Assembly: GCF_009301415.1 (NCBI RefSeq) | Contig: NZ_CP045074.1 | Location: 248,001-312,000 of the forward strand | DNA: 64,000 nt | Origin: Paracoccus kondratievae | GTDB lineage: Bacteria > Pseudomonadota > Alphaproteobacteria > Rhodobacterales > Rhodobacteraceae | Reading direction: 5' to 3' | Shown: positions 34,446-42,914 of the stretch, piece by piece | Layout of the letters: every line of letters begins with the position of its first letter | Position numbering within the stretch: position 1 is the first letter of the stretch | Position numbers and translations under genes: made by a program | Notes under the pieces: generated by a model | Database searches by the model: none | Told to the model about the DNA's origin: nothing | The model's input: the letters and a program-made list of their open reading frames with translations, nothing else

Positions 34446-35804
34446 TTAGTGAAGGGCACGCCCGACGGGATCATGCTCGACAAGCGGGCGGCTGTTCTGC
34501 AGATGCCGCACCCCCATCTTGCGCGCCTGACGGCCCGAGGGCAGAAACCGCGCCGGCTGCGGCACATGGGACGGATCCGCAAGCTCGGGGAAAAGCGCGC
34601 AGATCTCCTGCACCGCCTCGTCGCCGACGGATTTCAGCGCCTGCGGGCCGGTATAAAGCGACTCGGTCTCGGCCCCGTTCGAGATCACCACCTCGTGCCG
34701 GTCGAAGAGGATGTGGAAATACTCGACCTCCTGCACGTCGTCGGCGATGTCGATCCCGTCCAGCAGCACAAGCTGCTTGGCCGCGACCAGAACCTCCATC
34801 GCGCCGAACATCTTCTGCGCGATCTTCGAGCGCACCAGCACCCGATGCTGCGGCGAAACCATCAGATCGCTGGCAGGCACCCCCGGCCCCATCGCGCCGG
34901 CCCTGATGCGGACCGGACGCAGGTTCGGCATCGTCTCAAGCTCATGCGCCCAGAGCTGGCGCGAGCCGATCCAGCGCACAGGCTGAAGCCCGTGGTCCCG
35001 CGTCAGCACAAGATCCCCGACACAAAGATCCTCAACCGCAACCTCACCACGATCCGTCATGAGCAAGGTGCCGCGGACAAAACACACAACCGGAAGCGGG
35101 TCATTGCCACCCTTGGCCTTGAACTGCGTGTCGTCAACATACGGCCTGATATAATCTTCAGTCAGTCTTTCCAGTTTATCGAGCCATTTTTTCCAAGGCG
35201 CAAAAGCCTCGTCCCTGGCCTTGAGAGCCGCCGCGACTTTCTGCTCATGGGTCATAGTATTCGGATACCCATTATAAGCCTTAAAGAAAGCGTCGTTTGC
35301 AACCTTATCAGCATCTGGCCGCAGCAAATCGTAAAGCTTTTTCTGGAACTCTTCCGGCGTCTGGCCATGCGCTGCGTATGTTTTTCCATTAATGGAAAAG
35401 CCACCGCCAACAATCGGAGTCTCATATTTGGACAGATCCGTATCACTGACGAAGTAGGTATTCCCATCGGAACCCTTGATCAAATGCCCTTTGATGTTAC
35501 CGTGAAAGATGCTGATCTGCCCCTGACCCGGGACATCCACAACCTGAGAAGGACTGGTCAGGATGGTTTCCACGGAGCCGACGTAAGTCCCGGTAATTTT
35601 CTCGCCATTCGGGAGATGTACAGTTACATCCTGCCCGTTCTTGGCGGTAGACGACGGGTTGCCGTTCGTTCCTTTCGCCGAGATGTGATCAAGCTCTTCC
35701 GACCCTTGCGATATGTCGGAATAGTTTCCCTTCCAGTTATCATTGACCTTCCACTTATCTCCATCCTTGACGAGGAGATTGTCATCCACTTTCGTGATAT
35801 ACAT
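34446..35804 (-). CDS. Hint-domain (Hint_2) protein of mixed composition
   Basis: A 452-residue protein. The C-terminal 200 residues form a Hedgehog/intein (Hint_2) domain: CFVRGTLLMTDRGEVAVEDLCVGDLVLTRD, then the SPQHRVLV block and EYFHILFDRHEVV. The opening Cys fits self-splicing or self-cleavage chemistry. The N-terminal 240 residues are Gly-, Asp- and Lys-rich (DGDKWKVNDNWKGNY) with a helical, charged stretch before the Hint domain (KKWLDKLERLTED), and I do not recognise them. The 5' half is clearly more AT-rich than the 3' half, so the gene looks like a graft onto a typical rhodobacterial Hint module. ATG at 35804 follows GTGGGGTAAT. Secretion or display is possible but not shown. Confidence 0.7.
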   Translation of the reverse strand: MYITKVDDNLLVKDGDKWKVNDNWKGNYSDISQGSEELDHISAKGTNGNPSSTAKNGQDVTVHLPNGEKITGTYVGSVETILTSPSQVVDVPGQGQISIFHGNIKGHLIKGSDGNTYFVSDTDLSKYETPIVGGGFSINGKTYAAHGQTPEEFQKKLYDLLRPDADKVANDAFFKAYNGYPNTMTHEQKVAAALKARDEAFAPWKKWLDKLERLTEDYIRPYVDDTQFKAKGGNDPLPVVCFVRGTLLMTDRGEVAVEDLCVGDLVLTRDHGLQPVRWIGSRQLWAHELETMPNLRPVRIRAGAMGPGVPASDLMVSPQHRVLVRSKIAQKMFGAMEVLVAAKQLVLLDGIDIADDVQEVEYFHILFDRHEVVISNGAETESLYTGPQALKSVGDEAVQEICALFPELADPSHVPQPARFLPSGRQARKMGVRHLQNSRPLVEHDPVGRALH

Positions 35805-36015
35805 TTCATTACCCCACAACCATCGGCACCGCCGTGCCGAGAAACTCGTTACGATCTTGACAAGCACACTTCAGCCGCCAGCCGGATGAACTGGCAGGTC
35901 AGCTATTTTTCGAACAAAAAACTACGAGGCCACCGTCAGAGCAGACCCAAAAAATGCCGATTTCTGGCAAAATTTAGCCGGCATCCGTCCGCAGGCCCAA
36001 GGCCCGGAGCATTCA

Positions 36016-36124
36016 TAAACGGTGGTTTTTGGCAATTGAGAAAAATCAGGTGTCAGCGAAAGGAATCGCTTGTGAAAACCGAAATTTTGGCGCGCGCGGC
36101 AAGACCGCCAAAAACCACCGTTTA
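36016..36124. repeat. Perfect 18-bp inverted repeat beside a serine recombinase
   Basis: Arms at 36016-36033 and 36107-36124, reading TAAACGGTGGTTTTTGGC and its exact complement. They enclose 73 bases and lie between the Hint gene start (35804, minus) and the recombinase start (36231, plus). No target-site duplication was seen, so an insertion element is not supported. A recombination site pair or large operator are the best options. Confidence 0.8.
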
Positions 36125-36143
36125 AGTCAAGCCGACCCCTCAA

Positions 36144-36171
36144 TTTACATTTTTAAAATACTTAGTATTAA
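36144..36171 (+). promoter_or_regulatory. Candidate promoter of the serine recombinase
   Basis: TTTACA and TATTAA separated by 16 bases in an AT-rich patch, 60 bases before the recombinase ATG. The right arm of the inverted repeat ends 20 bases upstream of the -35 element. Confidence 0.45.
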
Positions 36172-36230
36172 CAATTTCCTTGCTCTTGCATGTTTTGAAA
36201 ATATGCCGTGCAGTATGGAGATATTTCTCA

Positions 36231-36923
36231 ATGATCATTGGTTATGCCCGTGTTTCGACCGACGACCAGCGCCTGGATTTGCAGCTTGCCGCGCTGAAAG
36301 AGGCGGGTTGCAAAAATATCTTCCAGGACCACGGCGCCACCGGTTCACACATGGATCGTCCGGGGCTGGAAAACGTGCTGAGAGCGCTGAAACCCGGCGA
36401 TACGCTGGTGGTCTGGCGGCTCGACCGCCTTGGCCGGTCGCTGACCGATCTGGTGAAATTCGTCGAAGAGCTGGGCAGAAAAGGGTGCGAGTTCCGGTCG
36501 CTCAACGAATCCATCGACACCCGCACCTCGGGCGGGCGGCTGATCTTTCACATCATGGCCGCCTTTGCCGAGTTCGAGCGCAATCTGATCAGCGAGCGCA
36601 CCCGCGCGGGTCTGGTGGCCGCCCGCCAGCGCGGCAGCCGGCTTGGCCGTCCGCGCATCGTGCTGACCGAGGCGGAAATCAACGAGGCACGGCGCGCCAT
36701 CAAGGAAAAGCGGCAGACGTTGGGCGAAATTGCCGCAGGTTATCAGATATCATCCACCACCCTGAGGCGGCGGCTGGACGCCAGCGCAGAGGGAAAACGC
36801 AAGCTTGTCAGACCCTTGCTGAGGGAAACAAAGGCATCTCACCTCCCAGCGCCCCATAAGCAGATGAGAAACGAAATGACTGGCAGGACACCACATAAGG
36901 TCGGCCCCTCGCGCCAGAGCTGA
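36231..36923 (+). CDS. Serine recombinase (resolvase/invertase family)
   Basis: Small serine recombinase of 230 residues. The catalytic domain opens MIIGYARVSTDDQRLDLQ with nucleophile Ser9; the arginine pair lies in RLDRLGRS. The dimer helix (HIMAAFAEFERNLISERTRAGL) follows, then a helix-turn-helix (TLGEIAAGYQISSTTLRRRLD). An extra tail of about 30 residues follows the usual end. GGAG ten bases before the ATG fixes the start. It could be a plasmid resolvase, a transposon resolvase left behind, or a DNA invertase; the adjacent 18-bp inverted repeat is its obvious substrate candidate. No transposase is nearby. Confidence 0.88.
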   Translation: MIIGYARVSTDDQRLDLQLAALKEAGCKNIFQDHGATGSHMDRPGLENVLRALKPGDTLVVWRLDRLGRSLTDLVKFVEELGRKGCEFRSLNESIDTRTSGGRLIFHIMAAFAEFERNLISERTRAGLVAARQRGSRLGRPRIVLTEAEINEARRAIKEKRQTLGEIAAGYQISSTTLRRRLDASAEGKRKLVRPLLRETKASHLPAPHKQMRNEMTGRTPHKVGPSRQS

Positions 36924-37273
36924 ACAGCGACCTCGGTTTTCGCCACCAGGGAGGCTATTGCAAAGCCGGTCCTCGAATGGCGCGCAGCCGTATCCTCTGT
37001 TCCCGGGCAGGTTCATACCCTGGAAGGCCGATACAATGGGCTGACCCCGCGCCATGAGGTTGCAGGTGGCGAGAGGCCAAGTACCGGCCATACCTCTGTA
37101 AAGAGCAATGGCCGGACCGCCTGATACGTCACCGCCGCCGATCAGGTGGGATAAGGCACGGCACCCGGGACGCATAACAAAGCCGGGCCCGGCGGCCCGG
37201 CAACGGGCGCCCCTCGGGCTGAGAGTGACCGCAGGCACGCAGGATGCACCTCGGCCAGCAGAACCTAACGGCA
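36924..37273. other. Gap between recombinase and ampC
   Basis: About 350 bases with no gene I can support. It is GC-rich, with several short overlapping frames lacking ribosome sites and family resemblance. A 10-bp hairpin closes it on the right. Confidence 0.4.
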
Positions 37274-37298
37274 CGGCCCCTCACGTAATGAGGGGCCG
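37274..37298 (-). terminator. Strong hairpin downstream of ampC
   Basis: Perfect 10-bp stem, CGGCCCCTCA / TGAGGGGCCG, with a five-base loop, about 40 bases past the ampC stop on the minus strand. No T-tract follows, but the position suits an ampC terminator. Confidence 0.5.
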
Positions 37299-37337
37299 GT
37301 CCATCCAGAGCCGACGCATCGCCGCAGGAACCTTGGG

Positions 37338-38492
37338 TTATTGGCCCGCCGGCAACACCGCCTTGATCAGCGCCAGCCCCGCCTCGACCCGAGCCGGGTT
37401 CGGGATGCTGCGGTTGGCAAGGATCACCAGACCCAGATCCTCACCCGGGACCAGCGCGACATAACCGCCAAAACCGTTCGTCGAGCCGGTCTTGCCAAGC
37501 AGCACCTCACCGCCCGGGGCTGGCTTCGGCAATCGCGTCGCAGGTTGGCTTTTCATCGCCATCCCGGGCGCGGCCCCGGCCAGAATCTGATCTAGCGGCA
37601 TCGGCCACGGATAGCGTTCCCAGATCATCGCCTGCTGAAAATACTGCGTTTCCGTCTGGCCCGCATGGGTCTGTGCCATCGCCTTGCGCAGCTCAGGCGG
37701 CGCCCCGGACCCATCCAGGTTAAGGTGCAGAAAGCGCAGCATATCGCGCAGGTCGGACTTTATCCCGTAAGCCTCGTCATCCAGCATCCCCGGATTGACG
37801 CGGACAGCCCGATCATCCTGACGCGAGTAGCCCCAGGCATAGCGCGACATCTCGGCCTGCGGCACATCGACAAAAGTGCTGCCAAGCCCCAGCGGTTTCA
37901 GGACATGATCCTGCAGCGCCTTATCGTAAGTCGCGCCAAAGGACTGGGCTGAGATACGACCCAAAAGGCCGATACTGATATTGGAATAGGACCTCTCACC
38001 CCCCGGCACGGGCTGCCAGTCGTGCAGCCAGCGCATCAGGCTGGCGTCATCGCTGGCCTCATCGGGGACCTGAATGGGCAGGCCGCTGGTCTGATGGGTG
38101 GCAAGATCCATCAACGAAACCTTTCCGATCGCACTGCCCTTCAGGTCGGGCAGATGGGTCGCGACGGAATCGGAAAGTGACAGGCGCCCCTCGACCTCAG
38201 CCAAAGCGGCAAGGGTCACGTTAAAGGTCTTGCTGATCGAGCCCAGCTCGAAGATCGTCCGGTCCGTCACCGCGACACCGCCATCGCGGTCGGCGACACC
38301 GGCGGTAAAGACATAGTCCTGTCCCTGCCAGGTCACACCGACAGCAAGCCCGGGAATGTCGTATTCTGACATGACGGGGGCGAAAATCTCGCTTGCCACC
38401 TGCTGAAACTCTGCCTCGGTCATAGCCGATGCGGGCACGGCCAAGGCCGCTGCGATCAGGCCAATGCCCGCACATCCATAATTCATTTTCAT
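37338..38492 (-). CDS. ampC: Class C beta-lactamase AmpC
   Basis: Serine beta-lactamase of 384 residues with a Sec signal (about 1-23). The active-site motifs are in place: S85-I-S-K88, Y169-S-N171 and K334-T-G336. Class C enzymes hydrolyse cephalosporins and are usually inducible. It is divergent from a LysR gene of AmpR type, which is the textbook inducible arrangement. The intergenic space has an inverted repeat. A resistance function is expected from the family; the spectrum cannot be read from sequence. Confidence 0.93.
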   Translation of the reverse strand: MKMNYGCAGIGLIAAALAVPASAMTEAEFQQVASEIFAPVMSEYDIPGLAVGVTWQGQDYVFTAGVADRDGGVAVTDRTIFELGSISKTFNVTLAALAEVEGRLSLSDSVATHLPDLKGSAIGKVSLMDLATHQTSGLPIQVPDEASDDASLMRWLHDWQPVPGGERSYSNISIGLLGRISAQSFGATYDKALQDHVLKPLGLGSTFVDVPQAEMSRYAWGYSRQDDRAVRVNPGMLDDEAYGIKSDLRDMLRFLHLNLDGSGAPPELRKAMAQTHAGQTETQYFQQAMIWERYPWPMPLDQILAGAAPGMAMKSQPATRLPKPAPGGEVLLGKTGSTNGFGGYVALVPGEDLGLVILANRSIPNPARVEAGLALIKAVLPAGQ

Positions 38493-38597
38493 GTTTCTGC
38501 TCTGTTAAAATTGGGGCAAACGCTGTGCCGCGTGCCATGTCTGCCAGTTAAGACAAAGCAAACGGCGGGCACAAACGATCATATTTCACTTTCGTCA

Positions 38598-38615
38598 TGA
38601 GATAATCTAATCTCA
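38598..38615. promoter_or_regulatory. Candidate AmpR operator
   Basis: Inverted repeat TGAGAT-AATCTA-ATCTCA ending four bases before the ampR ATG in the ampC/ampR intergenic space. It has the T-N11-A form typical of LysR sites and would let AmpR repress itself and control ampC. Confidence 0.6.
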
Positions 38616-38619
38616 TCTC

Positions 38620-39507
38620 ATGGACCGACCACAACTGCCCCTGAATGCCCTGCGCGCCTTTGAGGTGGCCTCGCGCCACCTGAACCTGACCCGCGCCGCC
38701 ATCGAGCTTTGCGTGACGCAAGCCGCGCTTAGCCACCAGATCCGCGGGTTGGAAGAGCGACTGGGCGTCACCCTGTTTCGCCGCGTACCGCGCGGGCTGG
38801 TCCTGACCGAAGAGGGGATCATGCTCGCCCCGGTTCTGACCCGGATCTTTGACGAAATGTCGGGCGCTCTCGATCGCTTTTCCTCGGGACATTATCATGA
38901 GACGATCAACCTTGGCGTCGTGAGCAGCTTTGCGACCGAATGGCTGATCCCGCGGATCGAGGATTTCCAGCGCCTCCACCCCTCGGTTGACCTGCGCATC
39001 CACACCAACAACAACCGCGTCGACCTGGCTGGCGAAGGGCTGGATCTGGCGATCCGTTTCGGCGACGGCAGCTGGCATGGCGTGGCCGCGACCCGGCTGA
39101 TGAGTGGCGCGATGATGCTGGTCTGCAGCCCCGAGACAGCAGGCCGCCTGCGCCGGATCGAGGACTTACCTTCGATACCCCTGCTGCGATCCTACCGCGC
39201 CAGCGAATGGGAACGCTGGTTCGCCAGTCAGGGCCTGCCCGCGCCACTGTTACGCGGGCCGGTCTTTGACAGCTCACTGGCGATTGCCGAAATGGCCGCG
39301 CGCTCGTATGGCGCGGGGCTGGTGCCGGTTGTTTTGTTTGCGCCATGGCTGCAGAACGGGCGGCTGGTGCGACCCTTTGATACCGTGCTTGCCGCTGGTG
39401 ACTACTGGCTGACACGGCTGCATGCCAGCCCCGAAACCGCGGGGCAGGCCGCATTCCGCGAATGGCTGACCGCAGCCTGCGCAGAAGATGAGAGCGGCGC
39501 AATCTGA
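38620..39507 (+). CDS. ampR: AmpR-type LysR regulator of ampC
   Basis: LysR regulator of 295 residues with the GcvA/AmpR opening MDRPQLPLNALRAFEVASRHLNLTRAA, the recognition helix TQAALSHQIRGLEERLG and an effector domain. It is divergent from ampC. In known systems AmpR senses muropeptides and switches from repressor to activator. It ends 20 bases before a convergent membrane protein gene. Confidence 0.88.
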   Translation: MDRPQLPLNALRAFEVASRHLNLTRAAIELCVTQAALSHQIRGLEERLGVTLFRRVPRGLVLTEEGIMLAPVLTRIFDEMSGALDRFSSGHYHETINLGVVSSFATEWLIPRIEDFQRLHPSVDLRIHTNNNRVDLAGEGLDLAIRFGDGSWHGVAATRLMSGAMMLVCSPETAGRLRRIEDLPSIPLLRSYRASEWERWFASQGLPAPLLRGPVFDSSLAIAEMAARSYGAGLVPVVLFAPWLQNGRLVRPFDTVLAAGDYWLTRLHASPETAGQAAFREWLTAACAEDESGAI

Positions 39508-39527
39508 AAACACGCCGCCCCCAGAAG

Positions 39528-40385
39528 TCAGGCGACCGCGCGGCGGTACAGGTGCCAGGTCGCGTGGCCAAGGATGGGCAGCACGACGATCAGCCCGGCA
39601 AAAAACGGAATCATCCCAAGAAGCAGCGAGACGGCAACGATCACCCCCCATAGCAGGGTCGCGCCCGGGTTGCGGCGCGCGACGGCAAGCGAGGTCGCCA
39701 GCGCCACAGGCACGCCCACCGATCGGTCAATCAGCATCGGAAATGACACAAGGCTGACGCAAAGCACCACCGCCGCAAAGACAAATCCGACAAGAATGCC
39801 GATCACGGCCATGGTCCAGCCCGCCTCGGTGGTAAAGGTGGCGGTCAGGAATGCGCGCAGGCTTTCCTGTGGCATCGGCCCCAGCGTCGCGGCCCAGATC
39901 TCATGCGCGGCGAATAGCCACAGCACAAAGATCGCGACCAGCAGCATGCCCAATGCCAGAACAGGCCCCAGCACCCGACCAGTCAGGGCAGAGAGGGCCG
40001 CGCCCCAGCCGACCTCTTCGCCCCGTTCGCGCCTGCGGCTCATCTCATACAGGCCGATTGCCGCGACGGGGCCGATCAGCGGAAAGCCAGCGGCCAGCGG
40101 GAAAAGCAGATGCATTTGCCCTGCGTGAAAGGCCCAGACCGCCAGGACAAAGCCGATCACAGGATAAAGCGCGACGGCCGTGATCACATCTGTTCTCAGA
40201 GCGGCAAAATCGGCGATGCCCTTGCGCAACGCGATGCCGATATCCTCGGCGTCGATCTTGTTGACGGCGGGTGGGGCCATCTCATGGCTGCCGATCCCAT
40301 CGACCGCCGCGCCGACGCCACGACCCACAAGGGCCAGCCTCTGCGCGCTCCAGCTTAACGGATTTCCTATAGTTTCTCGGTGCAT
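39528..40385 (-). CDS. DUF2189 integral membrane protein
   Basis: Polytopic membrane protein of 285 residues, with about six hydrophobic helices (VITAVALYPVIGFVLAVWAF, LFPLAAGFPLIGPVAAIGLYEMSRRRERGEEVGW, then four more). The GPVAAIGLYEMSRRRERGE motif is diagnostic of DUF2189, a family common in alphaproteobacteria with unknown function. It stands alone and converges with ampR. Confidence 0.85.
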   Translation of the reverse strand: MHRETIGNPLSWSAQRLALVGRGVGAAVDGIGSHEMAPPAVNKIDAEDIGIALRKGIADFAALRTDVITAVALYPVIGFVLAVWAFHAGQMHLLFPLAAGFPLIGPVAAIGLYEMSRRRERGEEVGWGAALSALTGRVLGPVLALGMLLVAIFVLWLFAAHEIWAATLGPMPQESLRAFLTATFTTEAGWTMAVIGILVGFVFAAVVLCVSLVSFPMLIDRSVGVPVALATSLAVARRNPGATLLWGVIVAVSLLLGMIPFFAGLIVVLPILGHATWHLYRRAVA

Positions 40386-40623
40386 GGCTGCATCCTCCCT
40401 TTCCCGAAGGGCCCGGAACCGGGCAAGGCATCAGCCAGAGAACCCGGCCCCCGCCCGTGCATATGCCGGGCCGAACCGTCCTCAGTATCAGTCTAGCAGA
40501 TACAGCCGGAAATTGCATCCATCTAATCGGATGCCCATGCCATGGCAGCATGAATGCTGCGATTTTCTGAAATCAGACGGGCACAGCCAGCAGCCATGCC
40601 CGCGCAAGGCCCTTTGTTGCCAG

Positions 40624-40881
40624 CTACTTGCCCGCCGCCCGCAGGCTGGCGTCGATGTAGCACAGCGCCTCAAGCGCCATATCGGTGTTGACCCGCGTGG
40701 TCAGCTGTCCCGTCCCCGATGCAATCTGAGAGAGATACCGGCGCATGGCCTCCAGCGAAATTTCCCCATCCTCGGCGATGGATGCAAGGGCGATCTGCCC
40801 AACCGTAAAGGCGACCATGTCCGGGCTGCCCAGAAACTCGGGCGACCGGCGACGTGCGCGCAGGCTTACCGCTTCAATCAT
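40624..40881 (-). CDS. Small protein of unknown function, 85 residues
   Basis: Soluble protein starting MIEAVSLRARRRSPEFL, basic at the N-terminus, then mixed helices (about 28-55 and 68-83) with one Cys. AGGAGAG before the ATG at 40881 supports this start against a longer frame to 41157. It is divergent from a LysR gene 150 bases away, which may control it. No family recognised. Confidence 0.6.
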   Translation of the reverse strand: MIEAVSLRARRRSPEFLGSPDMVAFTVGQIALASIAEDGEISLEAMRRYLSQIASGTGQLTTRVNTDMALEALCYIDASLRAAGK

Positions 40882-41031
40882 TAATCTCTCCTCGCATTGC
40901 AAAATATCGTTCGAAAAAGTGAAGGCATGGCCGCAAAGATGCGCCCAGGCCGAAAGTTCATATACTGCAGAAGCATCACTCTCTTGCAGCAGCTTGTTAA
41001 CGAATTCAAATGAAGTAACGTTGCATGCGGA

Positions 41032-41946
41032 ATGCACAAAATGAATAATAAGCGCCTGGACCTGAATCTGCTGACCGTGCTTGATGCCGTGGCCAGACGT
41101 GGCTCGGTCTCGGACGCAGCGCGGGAACTGCACCTTAGCCAGCCTGCTGTCAGCCATGCCCTTGGACGTTTGCGCAACCTGACCAAGGACCGGCTGTTCG
41201 TCAGGTCAGGCAACCGGCTTGTCCCCACATCGCGCACGCTGGCGATGATCAACCCGGTGCGCAGCCTTTTGCAGCAGGCCGCCGTCATGCTGGCGCCAGA
41301 ACAGTTCGATCCACAGGCAAGTAAGCGCAGCTTTCGCATCGCGGCCTCGGATTATCCGCTGCTGTCGATCGTTCCGGGTTTTTCCGCTCGCCTGCGGCGC
41401 GAGGCGCCAGGCGTCAAACTGGCACTGCAACCCGCCAATCCCGAAAACCTTGCCGATCTGTCGGCAGGCAATCTTGATGCAAGTTTCTGGACCGGAGGCC
41501 CGCCGGGGGAGGGTTGGTCGCTGACCCCCCTGCTGGATGAAACGCTGATCGGGGTCTGCGGGCCGGACCATCCCTTTGCTGGTGGACAAGAAATCGGCAT
41601 CGAGACCTGGGTCGCGCAGTCCCATGCCATCGTCGCCTATGGCAGCATGTCGCATAATCCGATCAACAGGGCGCTGGCGGCGCTGGGGATATCGGAACAG
41701 ATCACCCTGATCAGCCCCTCATATTCGGGGGCAATGGCGGCGCTGGCGCCCGCGCGGCTGATCATGGCCCTGCCCCGCCGGCTTTTGCCGATCGCCAAGA
41801 CCTTCCGCCTTGCGGCCTTCCCTCTGCCGGTCGAAATCCCGAGCTTTCCCTATGGCCTGTTACGCCATCGCCGGACGCTAGAGGACCCGGGCCTCGACTG
41901 GCTGACGAACCTGCTGGTCACGCATGTCCAGCAAGAGATCTGGTGA
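41032..41946 (+). CDS. LysR-family regulator (NodD-like)
   Basis: LysR regulator of 304 residues with the NodD-subgroup opening RLDLNLLTVLDAVARRGSVSDAARELHLSQPAVSHALGRLR and a C-terminal effector domain. It is divergent from the 85-residue gene and ends 24 bases before the convergent pirin gene. ATG at 41032 and 41041 are both in frame. Regulated genes and effector are unknown. Confidence 0.85.
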   Translation: MHKMNNKRLDLNLLTVLDAVARRGSVSDAARELHLSQPAVSHALGRLRNLTKDRLFVRSGNRLVPTSRTLAMINPVRSLLQQAAVMLAPEQFDPQASKRSFRIAASDYPLLSIVPGFSARLRREAPGVKLALQPANPENLADLSAGNLDASFWTGGPPGEGWSLTPLLDETLIGVCGPDHPFAGGQEIGIETWVAQSHAIVAYGSMSHNPINRALAALGISEQITLISPSYSGAMAALAPARLIMALPRRLLPIAKTFRLAAFPLPVEIPSFPYGLLRHRRTLEDPGLDWLTNLLVTHVQQEIW

Positions 41947-41969
41947 CAGCGCAGCCTGCCGACAGCCGC

Positions 41970-42914
41970 TTAACGCAGGCTGTCAGGCAATGGGATGAAT
42001 TCATTCTCATCACCCGGGGGCAGGCGAAAGCGGCCGTGATCCCAATCGCCCTCGGCCCAGGCCTGCTTGGCTGAATCTATCCGTTCGCGTGACGAGGCGA
42101 CAAAGTTCCACGAAATATAGCGCGGCCCGTTCATCGTCTCGCCGCCCAGAACCATCAGCCGCGCGCCCGTCTCGCCCGCCTTCAGGCTGATGTGGTCACC
42201 GGGGCGGAACACCATCATCCGACCGGCCTCAAAGGTCTCTCCCGCTACCAGAATACTGCCTTCGACGACATAGACACCGCGGTCCTCATGCTCATCCGGC
42301 AGTGGCAATGCGGCACCCGCAGACAGGATCACATCGGCATAAAAGGTCTCGGTAAAGGTCTTGACCGGGGCGCGTTCACCCCACGCCGTCCCAAGGATCA
42401 GGCGGGCCTGCTTGCCCTCGGCCTCAAGGAAAGGCAGCGCTTCTTTGCCGTGATGTTCAAAGGCGGCGGGGCGGTCCTCCTGGCTTTCAGGCAGCGCAAC
42501 CCAGGTCTGGATCCCAAAGAGCGAACCGGGACGCTGGCGCATCTCAGCGCTGGTGCGTTCGGAATGGGTGACGCCATTGCCGGCGATCATCCAGTTCACC
42601 TCGCCCGGATAAACCATCTGATCGGCCCCGGTGCTGTCGCGGTGGTGAAACTCGCCCTGATAAAGATAGGTCACCGTCGCCAGCCCGATATGAGGGTGGG
42701 GCCGCACGTCGATGCCGCCCCCGGTCAGGAACTCGGCCGGGCCCATCTGGTCAAAAAAGATGAACGGCCCCACCATCTGCCGGCGCGGCGCGGGCAAAGC
42801 GCGACGCACCTCGAACCCGCCCAGATCGCGGGCGCGCGGGATGATCAGCGTCTCGATCGAGTCGAGACCCATGTTTTCGGGGCAATCCGGGTTCTGAGTG
42901 GGGTTCCAGCTCAT
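41970..42914 (-). CDS. Pirin family cupin protein
   Basis: Bicupin of 314 residues with the pirin metal motif: DVRPHPHIGLATVTYLYQGEFHHRDS carries the three His, and E in the GEVNWMIAGNGVTHSE segment supplies the fourth ligand. Pirins bind Fe and some act as quercetin dioxygenases or redox-sensing cofactors. No operon partner is present. It is convergent with the NodD-like LysR gene, and the next gene on its 5' side is 590 bases away. Confidence 0.88.
   Translation of the reverse strand: MSWNPTQNPDCPENMGLDSIETLIIPRARDLGGFEVRRALPAPRRQMVGPFIFFDQMGPAEFLTGGGIDVRPHPHIGLATVTYLYQGEFHHRDSTGADQMVYPGEVNWMIAGNGVTHSERTSAEMRQRPGSLFGIQTWVALPESQEDRPAAFEHHGKEALPFLEAEGKQARLILGTAWGERAPVKTFTETFYADVILSAGAALPLPDEHEDRGVYVVEGSILVAGETFEAGRMMVFRPGDHISLKAGETGARLMVLGGETMNGPRYISWNFVASSRERIDSAKQAWAEGDWDHGRFRLPPGDENEFIPLPDSLR

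Noticed and set aside
36016..36124. Insertion element or MITE bounded by the 18-bp repeats
   Set aside because: No direct target duplication flanks the arms and no transposase is near; a recombinase site is the better reading.
34050..36125. Plus-strand frame of nearly 700 codons across the Hint gene
   Set aside because: It is antisense to the Hint-domain gene, which has clear family motifs; the plus-strand product is Arg/Pro-rich without any domain.
36750..37274. Minus-strand frame overlapping the recombinase end
   Set aside because: It runs antisense to the recombinase C-terminus, lacks a ribosome site and has no recognisable motif.
40545..40560. Hairpin GCAGCAT-GA-ATGCTGC as a terminator
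   Set aside because: The loop would be only two bases and no T-tract follows on the strand that needs a terminator, so it is left unassigned.
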